11,130 bases of DNA, taken from positions 1-11,130 of the forward strand of contig CAMLPZ010000135.1 in NCBI GenBank assembly GCA_946482045.1, read 5' to 3'. Positions 1 through 6,677 of this stretch are shown piece by piece. The notes beneath the pieces were generated by a model. The model ran no database searches, was not told the origin of the DNA, and saw only the letters and a list, made by a program, of their open reading frames with translations. A program made the translations under genes and the position numbers. Numbering within the stretch: the first letter of the stretch is position 1; each line of letters opens with the position of its first letter. Source of the stretch: an uncultured Asticcacaulis sp. (GTDB taxonomy: Bacteria; Pseudomonadota; Alphaproteobacteria; Caulobacterales; Caulobacteraceae).

Positions 1-48
1 ACAATCACCGACTGGTTACGGGCCGACAAAAGCGGTTCACGTCTGCGA

Positions 49-67
49 GGCGCCAAGTGCGGAAATA
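49..67. repeat. Left copy of a short direct repeat around the immunity gene
   Basis: This stretch reads GGCGCCAAGTGCGGAAATA. Bases 796-814 carry the same string with two differences (GGCGCCATTTGCGGAAATA). The two copies lie in the same orientation on either side of the WapI-like gene, about 750 bases apart. They may be traces of an insertion or a dispersed intergenic repeat. With only 19 bases and two mismatches, coincidence is not excluded. Confidence 0.35.
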
Positions 68-183
68 AGATTGCTACGGTGACAGTTCATCAAACCTCAC
101 CCGATAGCGGACACAATGATCGGCCGACAGCCCCCACTAGTTCCCTCTCCATTGGGAAGCCGTATTGTCAACTGCGATGTACG

Positions 184-729
184 CTATTTTCGCGCTAAGT
201 CCCCGCCGGCCCGCTCCCCCTTCGGCGGAAAAAAACTAGACTGGCTTCGAAGAGACTTGGCTATGTGAACCAAGTCCGGTGAGATCGGCATGTCGAAACG
301 CCTTTGCCTTTCGGAGGCGCGGAAGTTCGTTATAGGTGCGCTTTCCAGACTGAAGATAATTCGGAGCGCGTTTTCACCCACCACCTGCAATTCTAGGTTT
401 GGCTCAGTAAACTGACAGAAAAGTTGACTGATATCTCCATCGGAAATTGCCTCAAGCCAAGTTGCCAACCTTAAAAGATCCCAGGTTTCCAGGCAGGGGT
501 CGTTGAATGTCCACTGCCGCCCTCCGAGACTGCATTCTCCTCTGATGATAAGCCAGTTGGCATCATCGACGTTGGTGGCGTCTGGGAATTCATAACCTAA
601 CACGCGCAGCTTGAGCCACGAATTCCCATTACGAAACTCCGCATCCGGCAGAACTGCTGCTGATACACTGCCGCCTACGACTACCGCCGCTGCGCAAGCC
701 CCACGAAAAACTTGTCTCCTGGTTTTCAT
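184..729 (-). CDS. WapI-family immunity-like protein with N-terminal export signal
   Basis: A 181-residue protein. From about residue 33 it follows the pattern of the WapI immunity family (named after the Bacillus subtilis WapA toxin's antidote): a hydrophobic strand then LGYEFPDA, then NWLIIRGE, a tryptophan before NDPCLETWDL, the helix LATWLEAIS, and FTEPNLEL. Family members are usually cytoplasmic proteins that neutralise a contact-dependent toxin. Here the first 25 residues look like a signal: basic TRRQVFRG, then an alanine/valine-rich core and a possible cleavage site at VSAA. A twin-arginine type is possible. The ATG has no clear ribosome-binding site and no better in-frame start is visible, so the N-terminus is not secure. 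A TTGACT hexamer (760-765) lies upstream without a convincing -10. No partner toxin is seen. The gene follows the exported-protein operon on the same strand after 171 bases. Its composition (near 50% GC over 361-420) is poorer than the core, which suggests separate acquisition. Confidence 0.7.
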   Translation of the reverse strand: MKTRRQVFRGACAAAVVVGGSVSAAVLPDAEFRNGNSWLKLRVLGYEFPDATNVDDANWLIIRGECSLGGRQWTFNDPCLETWDLLRLATWLEAISDGDISQLFCQFTEPNLELQVVGENALRIIFSLESAPITNFRASERQRRFDMPISPDLVHIAKSLRSQSSFFPPKGERAGGDLARK

Positions 730-795
730 GCAGAAAGTGGAGCGTAAACTACGTCATAAAGTCAACGGCTGATGTCGATGAAGCGACGGCCAAGT

Positions 796-814
796 GGCGC
801 CATTTGCGGAAATA
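796..814. repeat. Right copy of a short direct repeat around the immunity gene
   Basis: Partner of bases 49-67, with 17 of 19 bases identical and the same orientation. A second, weaker pair of look-alike strings, AGCGGACA, occurs near 105 and near 852, again once on each side of the gene. This suggests that both flanks derive from related intergenic DNA. Confidence 0.35.
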
Positions 815-900
815 GAACCGAGTCTGTGGCTTTTTCACGAAGTTCGCCCCGAAGCGGACATCAAGCCATGGCGATATATGGCGCGCCGATAAGTGCGCTG

Positions 901-1272
901 TTACGCGGCGCAGTGTTTTGCAATGGCGTCACGCACCCGTCCGGCGGTTAGAATCCACGCCCCGTCCATTTCGTCGATCTTCTGTTGTTTCATAACGATA
1001 TCGGCCACAGAGCCGCCGCTCATGTTTAGGGCGTCACGCCACCTGGCCAGGAGGTGTCGGACGGTTGCGATTTCGGCTTGCGACGTGCGCAGTGACGCGC
1101 AGCCTGTTGTCTTGTCGCCGACGGCAAGCGCCTGCATACCGGCGCGTCCAGCGGCTTTCGCCCCTTCGGAATGGCTGCGCAGATCCTGCTGGATCACGCC
1201 GATATCGTCTGCCGTCAAAGCCGGCGTAGCGGCAATGGCCAGGCAAACGGGTAGCACGCGAAGAATGCACAT
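901..1272 (-). CDS. Small exported two-cysteine protein, paralogue of the 2969-3337 product
   Basis: A 123-residue protein of unknown function. An in-frame reading extends upstream to 1665, but that part is antisense-like sequence over the neighbouring gene. The ATG at 1270-1272 has GGAG at a good distance and begins a clear Sec signal (MCILRVLPVCLAIAATPALTA). The mature part is mostly helical and charged, with two cysteines, C58 in GDKTTGCA and C121 near the end. The protein from 2969-3337 has GDKAAGCA with C59 and a terminal C122. The Cys-to-Cys distance is 63 residues in both, which strongly suggests paralogues sharing a periplasmic disulphide. This is the last gene of the five-gene minus-strand run. 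A strong stem-loop just upstream separates it from gene four. Confidence 0.8.
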   Translation of the reverse strand: MCILRVLPVCLAIAATPALTADDIGVIQQDLRSHSEGAKAAGRAGMQALAVGDKTTGCASLRTSQAEIATVRHLLARWRDALNMSGGSVADIVMKQQKIDEMDGAWILTAGRVRDAIAKHCAA

Positions 1273-1289
1273 GGCGTCTCCGGTTTGAA

Positions 1290-1312
1290 GGGAGCCGGAC
1301 CATCCGGCTCCC
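1290..1312 (-). other. Intercistronic stem-loop with 9-bp perfect arms
   Basis: GGGAGCCGG and CCGGCTCCC pair perfectly around a 5-base loop. On the minus-strand transcript the hairpin lies 12 bases after the stop of the 119-residue protein gene and 17 bases before the ATG of the next gene. Only two T residues follow the stem, so it is not a typical intrinsic terminator. It could protect the upstream message from decay, mark a processing point or lower expression of the last gene. The structure is seen in the sequence; the role is inferred. Confidence 0.7.
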
Positions 1313-1324
1313 AGAGTGAGATTG

Positions 1325-1684
1325 TTATTTCGGAAAGCCGCTGACACCCATGGTGTTCGCGCCCTTGGCGGTATAGTTGGCCTTGAAGCCTTCGGTCTTG
1401 GTATTGGCGGCCGCCGCCGAGCTTTCCCAGTTGCAGATGCCTTCGACCGGCTGCGGCGCACTGTCGTACATGCCCTTGGTGTAGCTGTTGTCGGCCAGGA
1501 AGGCGACAAAGTCGGTCCACAGCTTGTCGGTGTCGGCCTTGTTGGCGGCAAAGGCCGTCGTATACAGCACGCGGTTCTTGTTAGCCTGATAGGCCTGGCA
1601 GGTGACAAAGCCGTCAGCGGCCTGTGCAGCGATTGGCAGAGCGAACATAGCTGCCGTGGCAGCAAGGCACATCATCATTTTCAT
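1325..1684 (-). CDS. Small exported protein with two mature cysteines, unknown function
   Basis: A 119-residue protein. I start it at the ATG at 1682-1684, which has AGGA eight bases upstream, rather than at a TTG two codons earlier. Residues 1-22 form a Sec signal (MKMMMCLAATAAMFALPIAA, cleavage after QAA). The mature chain has two cysteines, C29 near the start and C84 in GICNWESS, so a disulphide is likely after export. The C-terminal third is rich in Ala, Thr and Lys and ends VSGFPK. It does not share the GDK-x-x-GCA pattern of the two flanking small proteins and appears to be a different fold. Fourth gene of the minus-strand run, 29 bases after the Sel1 gene. I do not recognise a named family. 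Confidence 0.78.
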   Translation of the reverse strand: MKMMMCLAATAAMFALPIAAQAADGFVTCQAYQANKNRVLYTTAFAANKADTDKLWTDFVAFLADNSYTKGMYDSAPQPVEGICNWESSAAAANTKTEGFKANYTAKGANTMGVSGFPK

Positions 1685-1713
1685 AGTCAATTTCCTCAGG
1701 TTGTGGATTGCAC

Positions 1714-2946
1714 TCAGGTTTGCTGAAGCGCCGCGACAATTTCCGGCTCCTTCAGGATTTCGATCGATTGGACATGGCCCTGCGCTGCTGCCTTCTGGTA
1801 CCAGCCCGCGGCTTCGCGGATGTTCTTCGCCGTGCCCGTTCCGAAATAGAGGCAGTCGGCATAGATGAACTGGGCATCGAGATTTCCGGCCTCTGCCGCG
1901 CGGCGGACATATGAGACGCCTTCTGCTTCATCTTTCGCCACCATCCGCCCCTGTAGGCGAAGAAGCCCGTAGACATACTGGGCGCGCGGGAAACCGGCGT
2001 CCGCCGAAGCCTTGACGAGACGCAAGCCTTCCGTGGTATTTTGCAGCATGCCGCTGGTGCCACCCAGGTACATTTCACCAAGGTCGTCCATGCTGCCGGG
2101 GTCACCGGCCGCCGCTGCCAGTTTCAAATAGGCAATGGCCTTTTCGGCATTTACGGGTGTGCCGACGCCCAGGTAATAGACGATCCGCCCTAGCGTGGCC
2201 TGCGCGATAACCTCGCCATTTGCTGCTGCCTTTTCCAGCAAGGCGATAGCCTCATCCAGTTGCGGCTTGTCTTCAAGCATGTGGTCTTGGACTGTAAAGA
2301 AGCCCAACAGAGCCATGGCATAGCTGTCGCCGGCATCTGATGCCTTTTTTAACGACGCCATGCCCTCGACGCGATCGGCCGGGCCGCCTTGGGCGTTGAC
2401 CGCCATCATGCCGTATTGCGCCTGAGACGGCACGTGGCCCTGCCCCGCCGCTGCCCTGAACCACTTGCGTGCCTCCACATCGTCGCGGCGAATTGCGTAA
2501 CCGGTGTAAAGAATACGGCCGAGATTGAACTGTGAGAGCATGTCTCCACCTTCGGCCTCGCTGCGGATGCGGGCGATGGTCTGAGTTTCGGTCTCTTTCT
2601 TGTAGATGACAAAGGTGTATGAGGCGACGACGCTCTGCGGACCAGTATCGGCCGGTGTAGAACTGGCAGGCGGTGCGACCCCACCGCCGGATGAACTCTG
2701 TGAACCCGTATAACCTGGCGCCGGATTGCTCTGCGACCGGTAGTCCGAAGTCCGCGACCGTTCAAAGCTGGCGCGGTCATTATAGGCTGCCTGCTGTCGC
2801 ATCGAGCTCATCATGCGCTGGCGGTTTGCCTCGTCGTCGGATGCCGACCAGCCGGCATTCGCGGAGCCAGGGACCAGCCCCGCCAGCACAAGCAGGCTGA
2901 CCATCGTGCGACAGGCCGTCTTCCACCGAAGCTTCATGCGAAACAT
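1714..2946 (-). CDS. Exported Sel1-repeat (SEL1-like TPR) protein
   Basis: A 410-residue protein starting at the ATG at 2944-2946, preceded by a strong AAGGGGGA; a TTG six codons upstream sits before this site and is rejected. Residues 1-31 are a signal peptide (basic MFRMKLRWKTACR, hydrophobic MVSLLVLAGLV, cleavage after ANA). Residues 64-106 are a low-complexity linker rich in Ser, Gly and Pro. Residues 128-395 are successive Sel1 units with the usual features: A/G-x-x-LG starts such as SQFNLGRILYTGY, ATLGRIVYYLGVG and AQFIYADCLYFGTG, followed by A-x-x-W/Y/L-x-x-A-A endings such as ARKWFRAAAGQGH and AAGWYQKAAAQGH. About seven units are visible. Sel1 solenoids act as protein-binding scaffolds, in secretion, envelope and host-interaction contexts. 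The partner here is unknown; other exported products of the operon are candidates. Confidence 0.9.
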   Translation of the reverse strand: MFRMKLRWKTACRTMVSLLVLAGLVPGSANAGWSASDDEANRQRMMSSMRQQAAYNDRASFERSRTSDYRSQSNPAPGYTGSQSSSGGGVAPPASSTPADTGPQSVVASYTFVIYKKETETQTIARIRSEAEGGDMLSQFNLGRILYTGYAIRRDDVEARKWFRAAAGQGHVPSQAQYGMMAVNAQGGPADRVEGMASLKKASDAGDSYAMALLGFFTVQDHMLEDKPQLDEAIALLEKAAANGEVIAQATLGRIVYYLGVGTPVNAEKAIAYLKLAAAAGDPGSMDDLGEMYLGGTSGMLQNTTEGLRLVKASADAGFPRAQYVYGLLRLQGRMVAKDEAEGVSYVRRAAEAGNLDAQFIYADCLYFGTGTAKNIREAAGWYQKAAAQGHVQSIEILKEPEIVAALQQT

Positions 2947-2968
2947 GCGCGTCCCCCTTCCCAAAACC

Positions 2969-3337
2969 TTAACAGCCGTTTTCCGCGGCCAATGTCGCGG
3001 ACGACTCGACGTTCAGGTTCGTCAGGTGAATGCTCATCGAAATGTCGGGAAAGAGGGCGCGGCTTTGCTTGCTGCCCTGGCCTTTGTCGAACGACGCTTT
3101 CACGGCCATGAGAATGTCACGGGTGCGTTTGCGCTGGGAGACAACGGTCATCATCAGGGCGCACCCGGCAGCTTTGTCGCCCTTTGCGAAAAGGCCCTTG
3201 GCGTCCTCTTCGTTTTTCACGGCGGCCTTGTGCGATTCCTGCGCCTCGGTATTCAGTTCAGCATAGGTGGCGGCATGGGCAGGCAAAGCACCACAAACCA
3301 GCATCATAGCCGTCGTCAAAGATATCAGGGATTTCAA
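2969..3337 (-). CDS. Small exported two-cysteine protein, TTG start
   Basis: A 122-residue protein of unknown function. The start is a TTG at 3335-3337 with GGAG six bases upstream. The next in-frame ATG (residue 11) would delete the basic end of the signal peptide, so TTG is preferred. Residues 1-23 are a Sec signal (MKSLISLTTAMMLVCGALPAHA). The mature chain is helical and lysine-rich, with exactly two cysteines: C59 in KGDKAAGCA and C122, the last residue. The same spacing and motif appear in the 901-1272 product, so the two look like diverged duplicates in one operon, separated by two unrelated genes. Second gene of the run, 19 bases after the Tat-signal gene and 22 bases before the Sel1 gene. 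Confidence 0.8.
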   Translation of the reverse strand: MKSLISLTTAMMLVCGALPAHAATYAELNTEAQESHKAAVKNEEDAKGLFAKGDKAAGCALMMTVVSQRKRTRDILMAVKASFDKGQGSKQSRALFPDISMSIHLTNLNVESSATLAAENGC

Positions 3338-3356
3338 CGCGTTCTCCTATCTAGCC

Positions 3357-4445
3357 TTAGCGCTTCTTGCCGGCGGGTGCCGATGGCAGGCCGGCAAGGC
3401 GTTTGACCATGGCCGCCGACAGGCCACCCAGCGTACCTTCGAGCGCCGTCGGGAATGCTGCTTCATCGAGATTGATCTGAAAGGTCTTGGTCGAGTAGCT
3501 ACCGCCGGCGCCGGTGAGCATACCCAGGGCCATCCCGGCGGCATCGCCCAGCTTCTGGCCCTTCGTCGTGACATCGCTGGTGCTGCGAACCGGGTCCGCG
3601 CCCGGCACAACGGTTTTCTGCAGCAGCAGCTCCTGCCGTCCCTTGTCGCTGTGCGGGTATTGCAAAAACCAAAGACGCGAACGTTCAGGGATGACCTGCA
3701 TGACCGCCTTGCCCTTGACGCTGGCCTCGCCTGTGCCGAAGATATTCGAATACTTGCCGCCGCCGCTGGTCTTCACTTCGATAAACCCGACCGCCAGTTC
3801 CAGGCCGACAATTCCGGCCTGCAACTGTGTCGGCAGGTAATATTCCGAAGTGGCCTGGTCCATGACCCCACCAAAGCTGGTGAAGCCGGCCAACCCCTTT
3901 GCGGCCATACGTGGATCGCCCGCAGCGAAGTAAATTCCGGTGCCCGACGGCCCGAAAAACAGGCTGCGCCCATCATATGTTTCAGTATCAAGCGGACTTG
4001 GCCGAATACCCGGCTTGAGCTTGCGCCAGGCTTCACTTGTATCAGCGTCCTCGGGCGTAATGACGGCATAGCCAGCAGCCGTCAGGTCGGCAATGTAGGA
4101 CGCATACAAGCGGTCGACCGCTGCCTGAACCGCCGACTGGTCAATCCCGTCGACGAGAAAAGTGGAACTGGCCGTCGCATTGGCGTGGTATTTACGGTCT
4201 TCAACGCGTTTACCGGACTCTGTAACGAGTTCGACCTGGAAAAATGGCAGCACGCGGCCTCCCGCCGGCATTGCGAGATTGCCATAGCGCGTCAACAGCG
4301 TGTCGGCCTGCGCCAGACCGTCGTCGCGGGTCGACACGGTGGCTTGAGCCGGTGCTTTCTCCTTTGCAAAAGCCGGTAAGGCGCTCGCGGCACCAATTGA
4401 GACAACGCTGGTCAAAAGCCCGCGGCGGCTGAGTGAAGTGGTCAT
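3357..4445 (-). CDS. Exported protein with Tat-like signal, unknown family
   Basis: A 362-residue protein, first gene of the minus-strand operon. The ATG at 4443-4445 follows AGGGGGAC at a normal distance. The N-terminus fits a twin-arginine signal: SRRGLL at residues 6-11, a mild hydrophobic stretch, and AFA|KE near residue 27. The mature chain contains no cysteine. It alternates predicted strands and helices, with a helical stretch near 120-145 (IDQSAVQAAVDRLYASYIAD), a glycine-rich region at 185-215 (YFAAGDP, FTSFGGVMDQA) and a strand-rich part ending with WFLQYPHSDKG. The last 25 residues are a helix and a basic tail. No enzyme motif was recognised. Tat export would imply folding before transport, or simply a signal that also works with Sec. 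Its position next to the promoter makes it likely to be the most highly expressed gene of the run. Confidence 0.85.
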   Translation of the reverse strand: MTTSLSRRGLLTSVVSIGAASALPAFAKEKAPAQATVSTRDDGLAQADTLLTRYGNLAMPAGGRVLPFFQVELVTESGKRVEDRKYHANATASSTFLVDGIDQSAVQAAVDRLYASYIADLTAAGYAVITPEDADTSEAWRKLKPGIRPSPLDTETYDGRSLFFGPSGTGIYFAAGDPRMAAKGLAGFTSFGGVMDQATSEYYLPTQLQAGIVGLELAVGFIEVKTSGGGKYSNIFGTGEASVKGKAVMQVIPERSRLWFLQYPHSDKGRQELLLQKTVVPGADPVRSTSDVTTKGQKLGDAAGMALGMLTGAGGSYSTKTFQINLDEAAFPTALEGTLGGLSAAMVKRLAGLPSAPAGKKR

Positions 4446-4483
4446 GGATGTCCCCCTGTCGGTGTGGTCCCGTTATGGGCGCT

Positions 4484-4513
4484 ATTAGATCGCCACAGCC
4501 CCGGCAGGATCAA
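4484..4513 (-). promoter_or_regulatory. Predicted promoter of the minus-strand exported-protein operon
   Basis: Read on the minus strand, TTGATC (4508-4513) matches four of six consensus -35 bases and TCTAAT (4484-4489) five of six -10 bases, with an 18-base spacer. The start point would be near 4477, giving a leader of about 30 bases to the ATG at 4445. The 16-base motif at 4515-4530 lies one base upstream of the -35, where an OmpR-type activator would touch RNA polymerase. Confidence 0.55.
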
Positions 4514-4514
4514 A

Positions 4515-4530
4515 TTACAAACCCTGTTAG
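4515..4530 (-). promoter_or_regulatory. Operator-like 16-base motif, copy 1
   Basis: The plus strand reads TTACAAACCCTGTTAG. Compared in the same sense, copy 2 (4556-4571, reverse strand) matches at 14 of 16 bases and copy 3 (7331-7346) at 15 of 16. Copies 1 and 2 are inverted, 41 bases apart start to start, about four helical turns. The likely binder is the response regulator encoded at 4609-5328, because these regulators commonly control their own divergent promoters. The repeat is seen; the binder is inferred. Confidence 0.65.
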
Positions 4531-4531
4531 T

Positions 4532-4544
4532 CGAACATTGTTCG
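4532..4544. repeat. Short perfect palindrome between the two operator copies
   Basis: CGAAC ATT GTTCG has 5-base arms and a 3-base centre. It lies near, but about five bases off, the centre of the larger inverted repeat. It could be a site for a second DNA-binding protein, or chance. Confidence 0.4.
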
Positions 4545-4555
4545 CATTCCGCATC

Positions 4556-4571
4556 CTGACAGGTTTTGTAA
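4556..4571 (+). promoter_or_regulatory. Operator-like 16-base motif, copy 2
   Basis: The plus strand reads CTGACAGGTTTTGTAA, the reverse complement of copy 1 with two differences. It points toward the regulator gene, and one base separates it from TTGCCG (4573-4578), the same geometry as copy 1 with its -35. The symmetrical design argues for two divergent promoters under one regulator. Confidence 0.65.
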
Positions 4572-4572
4572 A

Positions 4573-4601
4573 TTGCCGCGCCGCACGGCCCTCTGTAAGC
4601 T
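4573..4601 (+). promoter_or_regulatory. Weak predicted promoter of the two-component operon
   Basis: TTGCCG (4573-4578) could be a -35. The best -10 candidates are TGTAAG (4594-4599, spacer 15) or TAAGCT (4596-4601, spacer 17); both are poor, as expected of an activator-dependent promoter. Transcription would begin within a few bases of the ATG at 4609. No Shine-Dalgarno sequence precedes that ATG, so a leaderless or nearly leaderless message is plausible. Confidence 0.35.
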
Positions 4602-4608
4602 GCCCGCC

Positions 4609-5328
4609 ATGAGCCTATCCCCCCTCGCGCCCGCCGGCGCCGTATTGCTGATCGAGGATGAAGCCGACAGCGCGCATCTAGTGACGGGCGCACTGGCGGC
4701 GCAGGGCTATGCGGTCACCTGGTGCGACACGGCCATGGCCGGACTGACCGAGGCCGGGCGTGGCCGCCACGATCTGATCGTGCTCGACCGGATGCTGGGT
4801 GCCGAGGATGGCCTAGGTCTTCTGCGGCGCTTGCGCGAAGTGGGGTTCGCCCAGCCGGTGCTAGTGCTGTCGGCCCTGTCGCGCAGCGAAAACCGTATCG
4901 ACGGGCTGGACAGCGGCGCGGATGACTACTTAGGCAAGCCGTTTGATGCCGGTGAGCTGGTGGCGCGCGTGCGCGCCCTGATCCGCCGGGCACAAAATAA
5001 GCTGCACAGCGCAATCCTAGTCTATGGCGACCTGGAATTGCACGTAAAGCCGCGCACTGCCCACCGCTCGGGCCGGCACCTGGCGCTCAGCCCCAAGGAG
5101 TTTGAGATCCTGCACCTGCTCATGGAAAACGCAGGGGATGTGGTGACACGCGAAATGCTGCTGCAAAAGGTATGGAACCTGACCTTTGACCCGCAGACCA
5201 ACGTCATTGACGTCAATATGAGTCGGTTGCGTAACCGCCTTGAGGACGGCTTTGATCGCCCTGTGCTGGAAACGGTGCGCGGCATCGGCTTCCGCCTGCT
5301 CGACGCGACCGGACTGGCCCAGGCGTGA
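4609..5328 (+). CDS. OmpR/PhoB-family response regulator
   Basis: A 239-residue DNA-binding regulator. A TTG at 4573 opens the frame earlier but would put promoter sequence inside the gene; the ATG at 4609 places the receiver domain at the normal distance from the N-terminus. Receiver domain, residues 11-125: acidic pocket E16/D17, phospho-acceptor D60 in LIVLDRML, switch S88, and K110 in GKPF. Winged-helix domain, residues 135-232: SPKEFEILHLLM, then a recognition-helix region TNVIDVNMSRLRNRLE, ending ETVRGIGFRLL. All key residues are present. It should be phosphorylated by the kinase encoded next, whose GTG overlaps its stop by four bases. The two inverted 16-base motifs upstream are its likely targets, giving autoregulation plus control of the divergent exported-protein operon. 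Sensor pairs of this kind (CusR/QseB-like) answer metals, envelope stress or small molecules; the signal here is unknown. Confidence 0.93.
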   Translation: MSLSPLAPAGAVLLIEDEADSAHLVTGALAAQGYAVTWCDTAMAGLTEAGRGRHDLIVLDRMLGAEDGLGLLRRLREVGFAQPVLVLSALSRSENRIDGLDSGADDYLGKPFDAGELVARVRALIRRAQNKLHSAILVYGDLELHVKPRTAHRSGRHLALSPKEFEILHLLMENAGDVVTREMLLQKVWNLTFDPQTNVIDVNMSRLRNRLEDGFDRPVLETVRGIGFRLLDATGLAQA

Positions 5329-6677
5329 AGGCGGCGCGGCTACCAGCATCTCTTGTCCTGACGACGGCGCTTCAGGTGGCGGCCGCCACCGCGGTGCTCG
5401 GCCTCATCCTGTTCGTCGCCATCTATGCCGCCCTGGCCGATCATGGTCGCCGCAGCCTGACCGCCGCTATCGACACCGACCTGGCCGGACTGATCGACAT
5501 CCACGCCGCCGAAGGCGCCCCCGGTCTAGCCCGCCGCATCCAGGACCGGCTCGACCTAGCGCCCAGCGCCACCGAGCGGCCATGGTACCGGCTTTCGGAC
5601 GCCGGCGGGCGCGTGCTGGCCGGCAATCTGACCGTTGTACCGCCCGGCGATCCGGCGGCATCACCTGTAGCCAGCCTGAAAGCCGGCAATACGCGCGTGC
5701 AGGTCCGTGTCACGGCGCTGAAAGGCGGGCTCGTGCTCGCCGTCGGGCGCTCAGAAGACCTTCAGGACCGGGCGCTGGGCCAGGTGCGCCTGGTATTCGC
5801 GGTGGCTCTGCTTGTCATGGTGCTGTCCGCCTTCCTGATCGGGCTCTACGGGGCACGCCGGCTGCGCGGCCGCGTTGCGCACCTGAACGACGTCTTTTCC
5901 GGCCTGACCGGCACGGCCCTGCCGCACGGCGCGACACAGGGTGACGAGGTCGACGAGTTGGAGGCGCGCATCCGCCTGTCGGCGGCGCGTATTGAAGCCC
6001 TGATGGCCGCCCAGCGCGACATTTCCGACCACATCGCCCATGAGACACGCACGCCTCTAATGCTGCTCGATCGCGATATCCGCGCCGCACTGGCGGGGAC
6101 GGACGATGCCACCGTTACCGCGCCTCTGGAAGCTGCCAGCGGGCGCATCCGCGACCTGCTGCGTCTGCTCGACGCCCTGCTCGACATCGCTTCGGCAGAG
6201 GCGCAGCGCGGCGACCTCAGCGCTTTGGGGTGGATCGACCTGTCGGCGGTTGCGCGTTCGATCGGCGATCTCTACGCCGCCAGCGCCGAAGAGGCCGGGC
6301 TCGACCTTCGCCTTAACATAGACGACGGCGTCATATGCCGCGCCGACGCCATGCAGATGTCACGGCTCATGGTCAACCTGCTCGACAACGCATTCAAATA
6401 CGGCCGGGGCGGCCGGTTTGTGCGACTGTCGCTACAGGAAGGTCCTATTATCACGGTCAGTGACGACGGCCCAGGCATCGCCGCCGACGACCTGGAACAC
6501 GTGCTGACGCGCTATGGCCGCGCTGGCGACACGACCCAGAAGGGCCACGGCCTGGGCCTGGCGCTTGTGCGCGCCATTGCCGCCCGCCATGGTTTGGCGT
6601 TACATGTCACATCAGCCGAAGGCAGCGGCGCGACCTTCCGCGTAGCGCCTCAGGACATGCCAAAGGGGGGCACATGA
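5325..6677 (+). CDS. Membrane sensor histidine kinase
   Basis: A 450-residue inner-membrane kinase starting at GTG 5325, inside the GTGA that ends the regulator gene. It has membrane segment 1 at about residues 10-36 and a periplasmic sensor region of about 115 residues (37-152) with no cysteine or obvious metal-binding cluster. Membrane segment 2 (153-175) is followed by a HAMP-like linker (176-228). The dimerisation and phospho-acceptor helix has H239 in AHETRTPL, then come N box LLDNAFKYG (352-360), G1 SDDGPGI (379-385) and G2 GHGLGLAL (407-414). The catalytic motifs are complete, so it should phosphorylate D60 of the regulator. Its stop overlaps the ATG of the next gene (ATGA), giving translational coupling of all three genes. 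Because it is co-transcribed with a small exported protein, that protein may tune signal sensing in the periplasm; this is inference. Confidence 0.93.
   Translation: MKAARLPASLVLTTALQVAAATAVLGLILFVAIYAALADHGRRSLTAAIDTDLAGLIDIHAAEGAPGLARRIQDRLDLAPSATERPWYRLSDAGGRVLAGNLTVVPPGDPAASPVASLKAGNTRVQVRVTALKGGLVLAVGRSEDLQDRALGQVRLVFAVALLVMVLSAFLIGLYGARRLRGRVAHLNDVFSGLTGTALPHGATQGDEVDELEARIRLSAARIEALMAAQRDISDHIAHETRTPLMLLDRDIRAALAGTDDATVTAPLEAASGRIRDLLRLLDALLDIASAEAQRGDLSALGWIDLSAVARSIGDLYAASAEEAGLDLRLNIDDGVICRADAMQMSRLMVNLLDNAFKYGRGGRFVRLSLQEGPIITVSDDGPGIAADDLEHVLTRYGRAGDTTQKGHGLGLALVRAIAARHGLALHVTSAEGSGATFRVAPQDMPKGGT

Noticed and set aside
1..201. A plus-strand reading open from the window edge to a stop at 199-201
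   Set aside because: Its composition and residue order look random, it overlaps the end of the immunity gene, and no family pattern is seen; the start lies outside, so a gene end cannot be fully excluded.
1273..1665. In-frame upstream extension of the 901-1272 gene to 254 residues
   Set aside because: The extra part is Arg/Pro/Thr-rich shadow sequence across the 119-residue protein gene; the internal ATG has a ribosome-binding site and a signal peptide.
2813..4379. Long plus-strand readings of 197 and 370 codons
   Set aside because: They are antisense to well-supported exported-protein genes, have no family features and no ribosome-binding sites; typical GC-rich shadows.
4532..4544. LexA (SOS) box
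   Set aside because: The Gram-positive box needs four bases between CGAAC and GTTCG, and the alphaproteobacterial box is a direct GTTC repeat with seven bases between; this has three bases and is inverted.
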